Shown: positions 14,592 to 23,238, counted from the first letter of the stretch. The stretch is 64,000 nucleotides of DNA from Acidaminococcus sp. (GCA_022482815.1 JAKVOM010000001.1:434001-498000); one strand, 5' to 3'. Made by a program: numbers and translations. The notes: generated by a model not told the origin, from the letters alone.

Positions 14592-17150
14592 TTAGAAGCT
14601 GCATCTATAACCGATACCCCACTGCCACGGCGTTGTAACGTCTCCGCCATAGGTCTTTTCGACGTCGATGTACAGATGGCTTGCTTTACTGAGGTTCAGG
14701 TTGGCACCGATGCCAACTTCCCACCAGCCGCCGCCAATATCATCGCTGTACTTGACTCTGCTGCCGTTATAGCTCATAGTTACATCAGATTCACCGTCAA
14801 AGTCATAGAGGTAAGAAGCTCTTGCGTAGATGTGACCGAGTTTAATATCTTTGCCGAGGGAGAATCCCAGACGGCCTACAAAGCTGTCCATGCTGTCGTG
14901 GTGAACTTTGACGCCGCGTTTCGTCGTATAGTCAGCGCTGTCCACAGTGCCATAGGTCAATTCAACCTGCGGTTCGATCCAGAAACCGTTATTGCCATGG
15001 AAACGCTTGCCATATTCAGCGCTGAAGCTGAAGGCATCGTTGTCGTAATCACCGCTGCCTGCACCACTGCTGACATGGTAGTCCGTATCAAGGTGAGAGT
15101 ACTTGCCGATTAAATCGACGAAGCTGCCGTCATCGCCCAGCCAGGATCCGTAGATAGCAAATCCATCATGATCGTTATCGGCATTGCCGCGGCTGAAGCT
15201 CGTCGTCCCGTCGGTCTTGCTGTAGGCGGCACCGAGGGTCCAGTTTTTACCAATCTTGTGATCATAACCTACTTGATAGTAGTTGTACTGGTTCTTCATA
15301 TTTCTGAGGCCGTATTTGGCTTCGCCGCGAACCATTCTGGCCCATACGCCCTGCTGTCCTTCGCTGTCGCGGAGTTCACCGAGACGTTTATTCATATCGT
15401 TATTTTCCTGACGCCAGGTCATGAGGTTCATTGCGGAGAGAGCTGCAATACCGACGTTCGTCTGGTTCGGGGTATAGGAATTGTTGTTCCAGACTACCTG
15501 ACCGCCAACCACATCAAAGTTATAAGCACCGGAGATGACACCTTCATCCGTCGTAATCCGATCCGCAACAGAATTATTATTGGTATCGGAAACTACGGCA
15601 GCGAGTTTCTGAGCGTTGCTGCGGTCCGAAGCAATAGCATCAGAAATATTGCTGGTACCATGAATCGTCAGATCACCAATCGTACTTTCGCCGACTGTAA
15701 TGTGGTTATCAAGGCTGCTTGTGTTGACAACGCCGGACGTACCGGAAAGTTTATTAACTGTGATATTTTGGGTAGTCGTGTTGAAGTTTAAGGTACTATC
15801 ATTCAAGGTTAATTCATCGGCTGTAAGCGCATTATCGGCACCATTAAAGTTAATCGTGCTGTTGTTCAGAGCAACAGAACCGGTAGTAAAGGCGGCGCCG
15901 CTTTCATTGAAGTTCATCGTGCTGTCCGTCATGTCGAGTTCATCGGCTTCAATAACCGCATTTTTCCCATCAAAAGTAAGCGTGCTGTTATCGGTCTCCA
16001 CATCGGTTGCTTCAATTCTGGCATTAGTACCTTCCAAGTTGACGCTGCCATTTTTCAGCGTAATCGTGTCTGCTTTGAGTACAGCACTATCGCCGACACC
16101 GTTAATCTGCGTGCCGTCAAGGGTCAGGTTCTTAGATTCAGCCGCAGCTCCTTCGCCGTTAAGGTTTACACTGCCGCCTGTCAAAGACACATCGTTTTCA
16201 GAATAAAGTTTTGCCTTATCGCCATTAATATTGATTACAGAATCTGTGCCTTCCAGTTTGTCAATGCTGAGGCTGGCACCGTCGGCATTGATATTTGCCG
16301 TGGAATTAGTAAGTGTTGCCGTACCGACATACACGTACTCCGTACCATCCTTCACGTTGATAGTACTGTCTTCCGCATCCAGGTTATTCATGATGTTATT
16401 GCCAGTCGCGTTCCACGTAGCGCCATCGCGCATCGTCAGGGAAAGGCCGCTCACATGACCGTAGTAGTCATCTCCGAATAAGTGCTCTGTTTCCTCGGTA
16501 GCGCCTTCCTCTTTATACATTTCATAAGACCGGCCGTTCCACACGGAATTCTCGCCCGTAAGGTTCAGATTGACATAGGCATTAATGATTTCGCCACTGC
16601 CTGCACTGCTGCCGCCTTCCTGGTTCGGGGTTTCGAATACAACGTCGCCATTAATAACCGAGGAATGTTCTCCGTCCGTATTAATATTTACCGTAGCATA
16701 ACCACGAGCTTCAATCGCAATATCAGCATCCAAGGTTAAGTCGCCGCTAATATTAACCTGACTGTTGGAGTAAGCTGTTATTGCCTTCTTATTAGATGTA
16801 ATATTTACAGTATCTCCTGTTACCATAACGGACCCAGCTCCCTCCGGAGCAGTTGGCAGTTCAGTATTGTTTTGAGCCCAGATAGCGGAGCAACTGGTAT
16901 CATCAACGTCCGTACTGATGTTGACAGTCTTAGCCGTAACCACAATATGACCCTTAATGGCTCTCAAGCCATCATCGCCGACACCAGCAACAGTAATTTC
17001 TTCCGTGTCTGAATCTCCTAAGACAATCGTCGTTCCTGCACCAGCAACTTGAGTACCATAACTAGCTGATTCTCCAGCCCATGCCATCTCAGGGATTGCC
17101 ATTAAACTAGCCAATACAGCCGCTTTCAATATCATATTCTTTTTTACCAC
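14592..17150 (-). CDS. Autotransporter outer membrane protein 2
   Basis: This 852-residue paralogue of the preceding autotransporter has a signal peptide ending near EMAWAG. The passenger is about 530 residues of beta-helix repeats (STINVKDG, STLTFDGKNAVIEAD, STMNFNESGAA). The linker with YTPNQTNVGIAALSAMNLMTW and the barrel are almost the same as in protein 1. The terminal motif is GYRCSF, so one barrel residue is Cys where the neighbour has Tyr. It starts at GTG, as its paralogue does. The pair looks like a tandem duplication in which the barrel is conserved or converted and the exposed passenger has diverged. Confidence 0.92.
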   Translation of the reverse strand: MVKKNMILKAAVLASLMAIPEMAWAGESASYGTQVAGAGTTIVLGDSDTEEITVAGVGDDGLRAIKGHIVVTAKTVNISTDVDDTSCSAIWAQNNTELPTAPEGAGSVMVTGDTVNITSNKKAITAYSNSQVNISGDLTLDADIAIEARGYATVNINTDGEHSSVINGDVVFETPNQEGGSSAGSGEIINAYVNLNLTGENSVWNGRSYEMYKEEGATEETEHLFGDDYYGHVSGLSLTMRDGATWNATGNNIMNNLDAEDSTINVKDGTEYVYVGTATLTNSTANINADGASLSIDKLEGTDSVININGDKAKLYSENDVSLTGGSVNLNGEGAAAESKNLTLDGTQINGVGDSAVLKADTITLKNGSVNLEGTNARIEATDVETDNSTLTFDGKNAVIEADELDMTDSTMNFNESGAAFTTGSVALNNSTINFNGADNALTADELTLNDSTLNFNTTTQNITVNKLSGTSGVVNTSSLDNHITVGESTIGDLTIHGTSNISDAIASDRSNAQKLAAVVSDTNNNSVADRITTDEGVISGAYNFDVVGGQVVWNNNSYTPNQTNVGIAALSAMNLMTWRQENNDMNKRLGELRDSEGQQGVWARMVRGEAKYGLRNMKNQYNYYQVGYDHKIGKNWTLGAAYSKTDGTTSFSRGNADNDHDGFAIYGSWLGDDGSFVDLIGKYSHLDTDYHVSSGAGSGDYDNDAFSFSAEYGKRFHGNNGFWIEPQVELTYGTVDSADYTTKRGVKVHHDSMDSFVGRLGFSLGKDIKLGHIYARASYLYDFDGESDVTMSYNGSRVKYSDDIGGGWWEVGIGANLNLSKASHLYIDVEKTYGGDVTTPWQWGIGYRCSF

Positions 17151-17367
17151 AATGTGTCATCTCCGTTTTAAAATTCTTCCCCGCCGCTTCTTTTACTGCC
17201 TTTGCTGGCTAACAAAAGCACTGAGAGAAGCAGTTGATTTTATTTCTATGAAGAAGCTCCGAGATATGTTTGTGAAACTATCACAACTGTCCTTAGGCTT
17301 CATCACATTTAACATAATGTGGTTTTTATTATGATTTTATTATAATTCTACAATTCTTAAAAATCAA
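17151..17367 (-). promoter_or_regulatory. Promoter and leader of autotransporter 2
   Basis: On the minus strand, TTGATT (17362-17367) and TATAAT (17339-17344) are 17 bp apart, identical in hexamers and spacing to the promoter of autotransporter 1. The leader of about 180 nt shares many blocks with the other leader, including ACCACA near its 5' end, TGAAGCC, CTTCTTCATA and GCGGGGAA before the ribosome site. Confidence 0.7.
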
Positions 17368-17502
17368 CAAAATTGTAAGAAAATTTTTGTACTTGTTTGC
17401 CATTTTCTTATGCATTATTTTCTTTATTAGAATGGATTTGTAGGCAATAATCCTTATTGTTTTCAATTAGAAATTAAATAACAAAATTTAAAATACGTCT
17501 GT

Positions 17503-17533
17503 AATTAAGGGTATTTTATTGCCCTTAATTAAT
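17503..17533. repeat. Conserved hairpin upstream of the autotransporter 2 promoter
   Basis: TAATTAAGGG (from about 17504) pairs with CCCTTAATTA. It is the counterpart of the hairpin at 14408-14437. Confidence 0.5.
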
Positions 17534-17611
17534 AAAACTAAGCAGTAAAAGCAGTTAATTATGCAGTTCGTGCCGATTTTATGTAAAATCTAGAGAAAGA
17601 AAGATAAAAAA

Positions 17612-17800
17612 AGTGGTTAGTACATTCCTACGGGCATCTGCCTTGGCGGATTCTTGAAGAAGATTAGAGCAAACAATCACTTATCTAATTCCGGTAAACC
17701 GTTTCCGATTTGCTTCCTATCGCGCGCCAAGCGGGCCCCCTCCTTCCGACTACGTGGAAGGAGGTTATAGAGGAATACCAAACCTGACGGTTTGGTTTAA
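17612..17800. repeat. Mosaic intergenic repeats (families B and C)
   Basis: The left part (17612-17660) carries AGTGGTTAGTACA and TTGGCGGATTCTT, shared with 26500-26548 and, inverted, with about 52285-52335. The right part is two hairpins: CTCCTTCC/GGAAGGAG (17740-17763) and CAAACC/GGTTTG (about 17779-17794). These hairpins recur inverted at about 52048-52112. The 1.2-kb gap from 17368 to 18565 holds no convincing gene, only such repeats and hairpins. Confidence 0.6.
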
Positions 17801-17897
17801 TTAATATAAAATCGCCCCCTGTTCTCACTTATAAAACCAGACACGTTAAATGTGCCTGCTTTCATAAATGGGAACAAGGGACGATGGATCTTCCGGC

Positions 17898-17926
17898 GGG
17901 GCATCGCAAGATGCCCCTCTTTTTTC
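17898..17926 (+). terminator. Strong plus-strand terminator with no obvious gene upstream
   Basis: GGGGCATC and GATGCCCC pair around GCAA and are followed by TCTTTTTT. No plus-strand gene lies upstream, so it may end a small RNA or be part of a repeat. Confidence 0.6.
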
Positions 17927-18202
17927 CCTATTTTTCCTACTTACCCTGCACTACTTTGCTTCTCTTTTGTCATTGAACCGGTTTCTCCCACAAACCAGAT
18001 CCCGTCATCATAACGGGAATGACAAAAGCGATAAAATCTTCGTACAGACTGGCGTACTGAATCATCCGGTCTCCAGTCTTCAGATTCTTTTCGGCCGCTG
18101 TACACCCCTAGTATGGCACAATTTTTTACTTATGGTATCGTCTAGCTATGCCTTATAAGTCGCTGTTCCTGCCTATTTTTAGACCTGTCGTTCGCCGAAA
18201 TA

Positions 18203-18252
18203 GCAAAGGAAGATGTGAAAAATGAAATTTCATTTTTCACATCTTCCTTTGC
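18203..18252. repeat. Perfect 50-bp palindrome
   Basis: From GCAAAGGAAGATGTG at 18203 to its exact complement ending at 18252, every base of the left 25-nt arm pairs with the right arm, and there is no spacer. It lies between repeat blocks, 314 bp from the cvfB stop. Confidence 0.9.
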
Positions 18253-18446
18253 CGCGGGTCGCAGGGCGCTCGTGGAGGAAAAATTGCCAGGGCATTTTTC
18301 TACAAACTTATAAAAATATAGCTTGAAATTTAGGTTATCTGCTAAATTTCAGGCTTTTATTATTTTATTTGAATCGAAAGCCTTACCACACTGCTGCAGA
18401 CGGGCTAAATGCCAAACGCCAAAAGCTAAAAGTGCATTTATAGCCT
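18253..18446. repeat. Dispersed intergenic repeat, family A (diverged copy)
   Basis: The block has GCTCGTGGAGGAAAAATT, then a hairpin with TTGAAATTTAG/CTAAATTTCAGG (about 18322-18352), then TTTGAATCGAAAGCCTT and a CTAAATGCC...CCAAAAGC tail. The same order of modules occurs at 57799-58022. The hairpin could end transcripts in either direction. Confidence 0.6.
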
Positions 18447-18565
18447 TCCGCTATCGGCAGCTATCTGCTAACGGCTGTCTGCTACCTACCTCAAACACAT
18501 AAAATCGGTTACTTTACCTATACTGTTATTCGCAGCAATAAGCAAAATAACCGATCCAAAGTGCT

Positions 18566-19480
18566 TTATTCACTTTTCACTTTACCTTTTTCCGTCAGGC
18601 TCGTCCAGCCGTCTTTCTGTTCGATTTTTCCTTCCTTCATAAGGCGTCCCAGGGCCCGTTTGAACGCGGCCTTGGAAATATCAAAAACGTCTTTGATAAT
18701 TTCAGGAGGCGTATCGTCGGAATAGGGCATGGTGCCATGACGTTTCTGCAGCAGCGTCAGGATGCGCTCCGCGTCGATATCCATAGCTTTTTCCTTCACG
18801 GGACGAAGGGACATATCGACGTGTCCGTCATCACGGACGTAGGTCACACGGCCCGTAACTTTTTGCCCGAAGTCCAGGCGCCCGCCTTCGACCTGATTAC
18901 GATGAATAAAGCCGATATAGCGTTCCTTCGTGAGGATAAAGAAGCCATCTTTCAGGATATTATAAACGGTACCGGTCAGCATGTCGCCGATTTTGACGTT
19001 CTTTGCCGGTACGGCAGCCCGTTCCATTTCTTCTTCAACGCGCATGGTCACCGCCTGACGGCCTGATTTGTCCCGATAGAGTTTGACCCAGACGAGCTGT
19101 CCCGGAGACACATGGCCCCGCATTTCGCTGTAGGGCAGGAAGACGCCGCGCTCAGCGCCGATATCCACGAATCCGCCTTGCCGGTTGACAGAGAGCACTT
19201 TCACATAGCCGATCTGACCTTCCCGCATCTTCGGCAGCTTCATACTCGCGGTGATGCGGTCCTTGGAGTCGAGGTACAGCTGCACCTTGACTTCGTCACC
19301 GATAGCTACCGGGCTTGTCTGCTGATGCTTGTGGAGCAGGATATCATCGGACGTATTGCCCGTCCCCGCATCCAGAAAAGCGCCCTGGTCGTTCATGCGG
19401 ACCACCTTTAGCGTGCAGACATCCCCGACCCGGTGTCCTCCCACGGTCTTGACACTTGCCGGTTCCTTAAAATTTCTCAT
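18566..19480 (-). CDS. cvfB: CvfB-like S1-domain RNA-binding protein
   Basis: This 304-residue protein has three OB/S1-like segments: about residues 17-65 (GDVCTLKVVRMNDQGAFLDAG), 75-130 (GQIGYVKVLSVNRQGGFVDIG) and 150-210 (GDMLTGTVYNILKDGFFI). A C-terminal winged helix follows (AERILTLLQKRHGTMPYSD to GWTSLTEKG). This is the architecture of CvfB/YitL, an RNA-binding virulence and gene-expression factor of Firmicutes. It overlaps the rsfS stop by 4 bp and is the last gene of the nadD operon. Its start has AAGG unusually close, so expression probably depends on coupling to rsfS. Confidence 0.88.
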   Translation of the reverse strand: MRNFKEPASVKTVGGHRVGDVCTLKVVRMNDQGAFLDAGTGNTSDDILLHKHQQTSPVAIGDEVKVQLYLDSKDRITASMKLPKMREGQIGYVKVLSVNRQGGFVDIGAERGVFLPYSEMRGHVSPGQLVWVKLYRDKSGRQAVTMRVEEEMERAAVPAKNVKIGDMLTGTVYNILKDGFFILTKERYIGFIHRNQVEGGRLDFGQKVTGRVTYVRDDGHVDMSLRPVKEKAMDIDAERILTLLQKRHGTMPYSDDTPPEIIKDVFDISKAAFKRALGRLMKEGKIEQKDGWTSLTEKGKVKSE

Positions 19481-19833
19481 TCCTTTTCACTTTCTGCAAA
19501 ACTTTCAGACGGTGCATCCGCCCACAGCTGCTCCAGGTTGTAAAAATCACGTTCACTTTCCCGGAAAACATGAGCCACGCAGTCGCCGTAATCCATAAGG
19601 ATCCAGTTACCTTCGGTATAGCCTTCTTTATGAGCAGGCAGTTTGCCGGCTTCCGCCAGCTTATCTTCAATGCCATCGGCAATAGCCCGCACCTGTGTGG
19701 AGCTCTGTGCCGAGCAAATCACAAAATAATCCGTAACGGGAGACAATCCCTGCATGTTAAGGAGCAGGATATCCCGTGCTTTTTTGTCCGCGGCTGCGGC
19801 CGCAATCTTGTTCGCCAATTCTTTTGAAGTCAT
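19477..19833 (-). CDS. rsfS: Ribosomal silencing factor RsfS
   Basis: This 118-residue RsfS/Iojap protein binds uL14 and blocks joining of the ribosomal subunits when nutrients are short. Family signatures are visible: DILLLNMQGLSPVTDYFVICSAQSSTQVRAIA (about residues 23-54), GNWILMDYGDCVAHVF and ERDFYNLEQLW. Its length is normal. A strong AAGGAG precedes the ATG. Linkage to nadD and yqeK is the usual Firmicutes arrangement. Confidence 0.95.
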   Translation of the reverse strand: MTSKELANKIAAAAADKKARDILLLNMQGLSPVTDYFVICSAQSSTQVRAIADGIEDKLAEAGKLPAHKEGYTEGNWILMDYGDCVAHVFRESERDFYNLEQLWADAPSESFAESEKE

Positions 19834-19878
19834 TCGACCACTCCTTACTTGTTCCTGAAAATTGTTGTTTCCGTTTTA

Positions 19879-19918
19879 TGAAAATGCTGCACGACCAGAG
19901 GTTGCTGTGCAGCATTTT
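19879..19918. terminator. Stem-loop between the LCP gene and rsfS
   Basis: The exact 12-bp stem AAAATGCTGCAC/GTGCAGCATTTT (19881-19892 and 19907-19918) encloses 14 nt. On the minus strand the T run is only four. It could partly terminate transcription after the LCP gene, separating it from rsfS-cvfB. Confidence 0.5.
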
Positions 19919-19921
19919 GAA

Positions 19922-20902
19922 TCAGATTTGTTTAATCGGTTTGTGGGGAATCCCCAGTTCGTTCAGTGTCTTTTCCACCTGTGACGGTGTCGTATACCAG
20001 TAGCTGATGTCATCGATGGTCTTGAAATCACCATAGAGCATTTTGGACTGGATGGCGTTATCCCCAAAGACGCGGAAGCAGTTGCCGGCACGGATCATCG
20101 TCATGATGTCCATATCTGTATCCACGTAATCGAGGGCAGTCTTGATGATCATAGGCAGCTTCACCATGTTCTTTACCGTAAAGAACTGGCTCGCCAAGGC
20201 TTTCATAAACTTCTGCTGCCGTTCAACACGGCCGATATCGCCCATCTCATCATGACGGAAGCGGACATATTCGCCGGATTTTTCGCCGTCCAGATGCTGA
20301 TATCCTTTTTTCAGGTGAATCTTGAGATCCGCATAGGGATCTTCATAGTCCATGTTGCGGTCGATGTACAAATCTACACCGCCGAGCATATCAATAACCT
20401 TGATGAAGCCCTGCCAGTCCACCACCATGTAGTGGTGAATCGGAATCTGAAGCAGGTTGGAAACGGTCTGCATAGCCTTTTTGGTCCCGCCGTAGGCGTA
20501 GGCCGCATTGATTTTATCGTGTCCTCGCCGTCCGGGAATCGTGACCCGCGTATCACGCGGCAGTCCGACGATGGAAACGTGTTTCTTCTCCGGGTCGAAG
20601 CTGACAACCATCATGGAGTCCGTCCGCTTCGGCACGGTGGGGTCGTTCATGACTTCGCTTTCGCCGTCGTCCTTACCAAGGAGCAGGACGTTGATACGCT
20701 TATCCAAAGTCTCATCCGTGACTTTTTCTTCCTGAGCCGCCGTAGTAGTCGTCTTTTGCCGGCTCGCGGTGAATTGATCATAGAGTGCCATCCCGGCAAT
20801 TGCGCCGGCGCAGAAAATAGCTACAATAGCCACAATCAGAAGGAATACGCGGCCCTTGCGGAGACGTCGTTCCTTTTTGGGTTTTTCTTCGTTATCGCTC
20901 AT
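19922..20902 (-). CDS. LytR-CpsA-Psr (LCP) family protein
   Basis: This 326-residue protein has a short cytoplasmic charged segment, one membrane anchor (VFLLIVAIVAIFCAGAIAGM, about residues 19-38) and an external LCP domain. Conserved pieces are DSMMVVSFDPEKKHVSIVGLPRD, KINAAYAYGG, GGVDLYIDRNMDYEDP and YVRFRHDEMGDIGRVERQQ, including the polyprenyl-phosphate-binding arginines. LCP enzymes transfer undecaprenyl-linked glycopolymers to peptidoglycan or other acceptors. In a diderm Firmicute the acceptor is unclear. It lies 8 bp downstream of yqeK in the nadD operon. Confidence 0.92.
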   Translation of the reverse strand: MSDNEEKPKKERRLRKGRVFLLIVAIVAIFCAGAIAGMALYDQFTASRQKTTTTAAQEEKVTDETLDKRINVLLLGKDDGESEVMNDPTVPKRTDSMMVVSFDPEKKHVSIVGLPRDTRVTIPGRRGHDKINAAYAYGGTKKAMQTVSNLLQIPIHHYMVVDWQGFIKVIDMLGGVDLYIDRNMDYEDPYADLKIHLKKGYQHLDGEKSGEYVRFRHDEMGDIGRVERQQKFMKALASQFFTVKNMVKLPMIIKTALDYVDTDMDIMTMIRAGNCFRVFGDNAIQSKMLYGDFKTIDDISYWYTTPSQVEKTLNELGIPHKPIKQI

Positions 20903-20910
20903 GAAACTTG

Positions 20911-21492
20911 TTACTCCTTTTTCTTATCCAGCCGCTGCATGACAAGTTCGTTGTAGCCTGCCAGGCAGTCCGGATGGATCAGCAGGTCCTGACCAAGCAG
21001 ATAGTTCATCGTGTTCTCGTAGGCGGAAAGCAGCGTTCCGTCCAGGCTCTTTTCCGCCTGTTTCCGCATATCGTCCACGGTCGCAAAATCGCGGTGCGGT
21101 TCCAGAAGATCCGCCAGATAGATAACCTTGTCCAGAAGGCTCATGTGAGCCTTTCCCGTTGTATGGTAGCGGATGGCATCCAGGATTTCGGGATCGGTGA
21201 CGCCAAAATCTTCTTTGGCAAAATGCACACCGAGCTTGGCGTGCAGCAGGATGGGCTGATGGCGTTCCACATCATCCATAGGAATACCAAGTTTCGTGCA
21301 GACCTCAATGAAGTCCTTTGTCGGAATCTTGCGGGCACAATCGTGAATCAGACCGGCAATGGCAGCCTTCTCTACATCGGCGCCATAGCGTTTGGCCAGA
21401 ATGATGGCCGTATCCCGCACAGCCGTGCAGTGATGAAAACGCTTCGGCTGCAGCGATTTTTCCAGTTTTTTCTCCATGGTATCAAGATCCAT
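20911..21492 (-). CDS. yqeK: HD-domain diadenosine tetraphosphate hydrolase YqeK
   Basis: This 193-residue HD-superfamily protein shows the metal ligands: HHCTAVRDTAIILA (about residue 21), AGLIHDCARKIP (about 47) and LLHAKLGVHFA (about 81). YqeK splits Ap4A symmetrically into two ADP. Linkage to nadD and rsfS is standard in Firmicutes and supports the call. It sits between the nadD terminator and the LCP gene. The SD before its ATG is weak (GGGAG is 12 nt away). Confidence 0.93.
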   Translation of the reverse strand: MDLDTMEKKLEKSLQPKRFHHCTAVRDTAIILAKRYGADVEKAAIAGLIHDCARKIPTKDFIEVCTKLGIPMDDVERHQPILLHAKLGVHFAKEDFGVTDPEILDAIRYHTTGKAHMSLLDKVIYLADLLEPHRDFATVDDMRKQAEKSLDGTLLSAYENTMNYLLGQDLLIHPDCLAGYNELVMQRLDKKKE

Positions 21493-21510
21493 GTTCTTCT
21501 TTCACTCCCT

Positions 21511-21556
21511 AAAAATAAAAAAACAGAGAACCCTACCGACGGTAGAGGTCTCTCTG
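21511..21556 (-). terminator. Terminator/attenuator overlapping the nadD stop codon
   Basis: On the minus strand the last nadD codons and TAG stop form a hairpin (AGAG-CTACC/GGTAG-CTCT) followed by seven T, then ATTTTT. Because yqeK starts only 18 bp beyond, it probably trims rather than abolishes readthrough. Confidence 0.7.
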
Positions 21557-22141
21557 TCTGATATAGTCCACTACTGCCTTGGGCATCATCCCGTCGACAG
21601 ATTCTCCTGCCGCCAGGCGTCTGCGGATTTCCGTCGAAGAAATATCCATCTCTCCGGCATCTACCCAAATAAATTTCTTGAGTCCCCTGCGGGCCAGATA
21701 CTTCGTGACCGCGTCACGGTGTTCAGCATATCCCGGCCGGCCCACTGCCGCGAACGTACAAAACTTCATCGTATCGCGGATACGGTACCAGGTGGCTAAC
21801 TGTTCAGCGGAATCCCCGCCGATGATAAAAAACAAATCGTAAAAACGATGCCAGCGCCGATACAGGATGCGCATCGTGTCATACGTATAAGAAGGTCCCT
21901 TCCGGCGCAGTTCCATATCGGAAGGCAGGAACAGCGGATTGTCCGCCACTGCCAGGATGGTCATGGCCAGTCTGTCACCGCCCGGCGTGGAGCCGGCTGC
22001 CTTATGCGGCGGAATGTAATCGGGAATAAAGAGCACGCGGTCAAGGTGCAGTGCCTTTGCGGCCGCTTCAGCAATCATCAAATGACCATTATGAATGGGA
22101 TCAAAAGTACCTCCCATAATGCCCAGACGCTGACGACGCAT
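21533..22141 (-). CDS. nadD: Nicotinate-nucleotide adenylyltransferase
   Basis: NadD adenylates nicotinate mononucleotide with ATP in NAD synthesis. The 202-residue protein has the nucleotidyltransferase signature GGTFDPIHNGHL at residues 10-21 and the ISSTEIRRRLAAG motif near 165-177. PDYIPPHK (about residues 40-47) is the usual substrate loop. GGAGGAG stands 5 nt before the ATG. It is the first gene of the nadD-yqeK-LCP-rsfS-cvfB group. Confidence 0.96.
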   Translation of the reverse strand: MRRQRLGIMGGTFDPIHNGHLMIAEAAAKALHLDRVLFIPDYIPPHKAAGSTPGGDRLAMTILAVADNPLFLPSDMELRRKGPSYTYDTMRILYRRWHRFYDLFFIIGGDSAEQLATWYRIRDTMKFCTFAAVGRPGYAEHRDAVTKYLARRGLKKFIWVDAGEMDISSTEIRRRLAAGESVDGMMPKAVVDYIRQRDLYRR

Positions 22142-22299
22142 TGCGACTCCTCCCTAATTAACGGCGTTACGCTTCATTATATCAGTTTGGCCGGTGTTTC
22201 ACAAGAAAAAGCACCTCAGAAAAAGTGATATTTATGTGGCATATTGTACAAATTTTTCAAGGCCTGCTGAAGGCCGGTACAGCGGCAGTAATTTTTTCT

Positions 22300-22429
22300 T
22301 TTATGCTGCATAAAAATAACGCTTTCCGTCGTCCGCAGCCCGCCGTCCGCCCGTGGAAGCCAAATTGCCAAAGCAATTTGGCCTTGAACAACCAAAAACA
22401 CCAGCCCTCTTGTTTTTTTTGATAAAAAC
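22300..22429. repeat. Partial family A repeat and hairpin
   Basis: CCGCAGCCCGCCGTCCGCCCGTGGAAG (about 22334-22360, given here in part) matches copies at 57810 and 51990. It is followed by the short inverted pair CCAAATTGC/GCAATTTGG, and then GCCCTCTTG (about 22404) pairing with CAAGAGGGC (about 22430). No gene is visible between nadD and 23489. Confidence 0.55.
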
Positions 22430-22659
22430 CAAGAGGGCAATGTAGCTGCTGAAATTTCCATTAGTACTTTTATAACCAGAGAAAGGCTAAAAATTTAGTA
22501 AAAAAATAATAAGATGGTCATCATCCCCCGCAAGCGGGCCCCCTTCCTCAATGTCGCGCAGCGACGTCGAGGAAGGTCCCTAAAGAATATACGCAGCAAT
22601 CTTTTTATATTTTTTAAGGCAAACCGACGTCAGGAGGTTTGGCTACGGGGTACCTTCTT
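22430..22659 (+). repeat. Inverted repeat copy 1, family B (230 bp)
   Basis: It runs from AAGAGGGCAATGTAG to GGGGTACCTTCTT. A nearly identical sequence lies in reverse at 27052-27281. It contains two hairpins, one with CCTTCCTC/GAGGAAGG arms and one with AAACC/GGTTT arms, joined by an AT-rich linker. A short reading frame inside it is repeated in the other copy, but nothing suggests it is translated. Confidence 0.8.
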
Positions 22660-22838
22660 CCAAGCCGCCCCAATCGTGGCGGCTTCGGAAGGAGGAGAAT
22701 CGCAGTCAGCGCTGACGTAAGGAAGCGGTGACGCTTGCGATGGAGGGATAGCTTCTTTTTCTTCGACTCCGCTTTGCGAAGGAAGATGCCCCTTTTGTCG
22801 AAGACTGGATTAACTAGTTTTTATAAAATTTGCTTCAT

Positions 22839-23148
22839 GATTTCACTTATTTTGTGTTTTTAGCGAAATTATTTCTCTAATTTTCCGTCTCATTTCACTT
22901 ATTTTTGATTTTAGTGAAATCATTTCACTAATTTCCCGCATCATTTTACTTATTTTGGTTTTTAGTGAAATGATTTCACTAATTTCCCGCATCATTTCAC
23001 TTATTTTGCGTTTTTAGTGAAAACATTTCACTAATTTCACACATCATTTCACTTATTTTGGTTTTTTAGTGAAATCATTTCATTAATTTCCCGTATTATT
23101 TCACTTATTTTGAGTTTTAGTAAAATCATTTCACTTATTTTGGTGAAG
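22839..23148. repeat. Six tandem 51-52-bp repeats
   Basis: Units start at about 22839, 22891, 22942, 22993, 23045 and 23097. Each reads roughly CATTTCACTTATTTTG, a TTTTTAGTGAAAT block, then CATTTCACTAATTTCCCGCAT. ATTTCACT and AGTGAAAT face each other within each unit, so every unit can form a hairpin. No frame stays open across the array. It lies 340 bp upstream of the GNAT gene. Confidence 0.9.
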
Positions 23149-23238
23149 AATTGAGTAAACTTGCGGAAGTTTTCGCAAGCCAATAAAAAGGATCCAATGA
23201 TATGCGCATTGTTATTCAAAAAAATGATTTACGTAAAC

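Noticed and set aside
17868-18158. Possible 96-codon plus-strand gene
   Set aside because: It contains a strong terminator hairpin at its beginning, has no ribosome site, and lies in a repeat-rich gap.
22514-22720. Small gene shared with 26983-27198
   Set aside because: The similar frames only reflect the inverted DNA repeat. There is no convincing start context or protein-like composition, and hairpins fill the sequence.
22839-23148. CRISPR-like array
   Set aside because: Units repeat along their full length with no unique spacers, and no cas genes are nearby; it is a simple tandem repeat.
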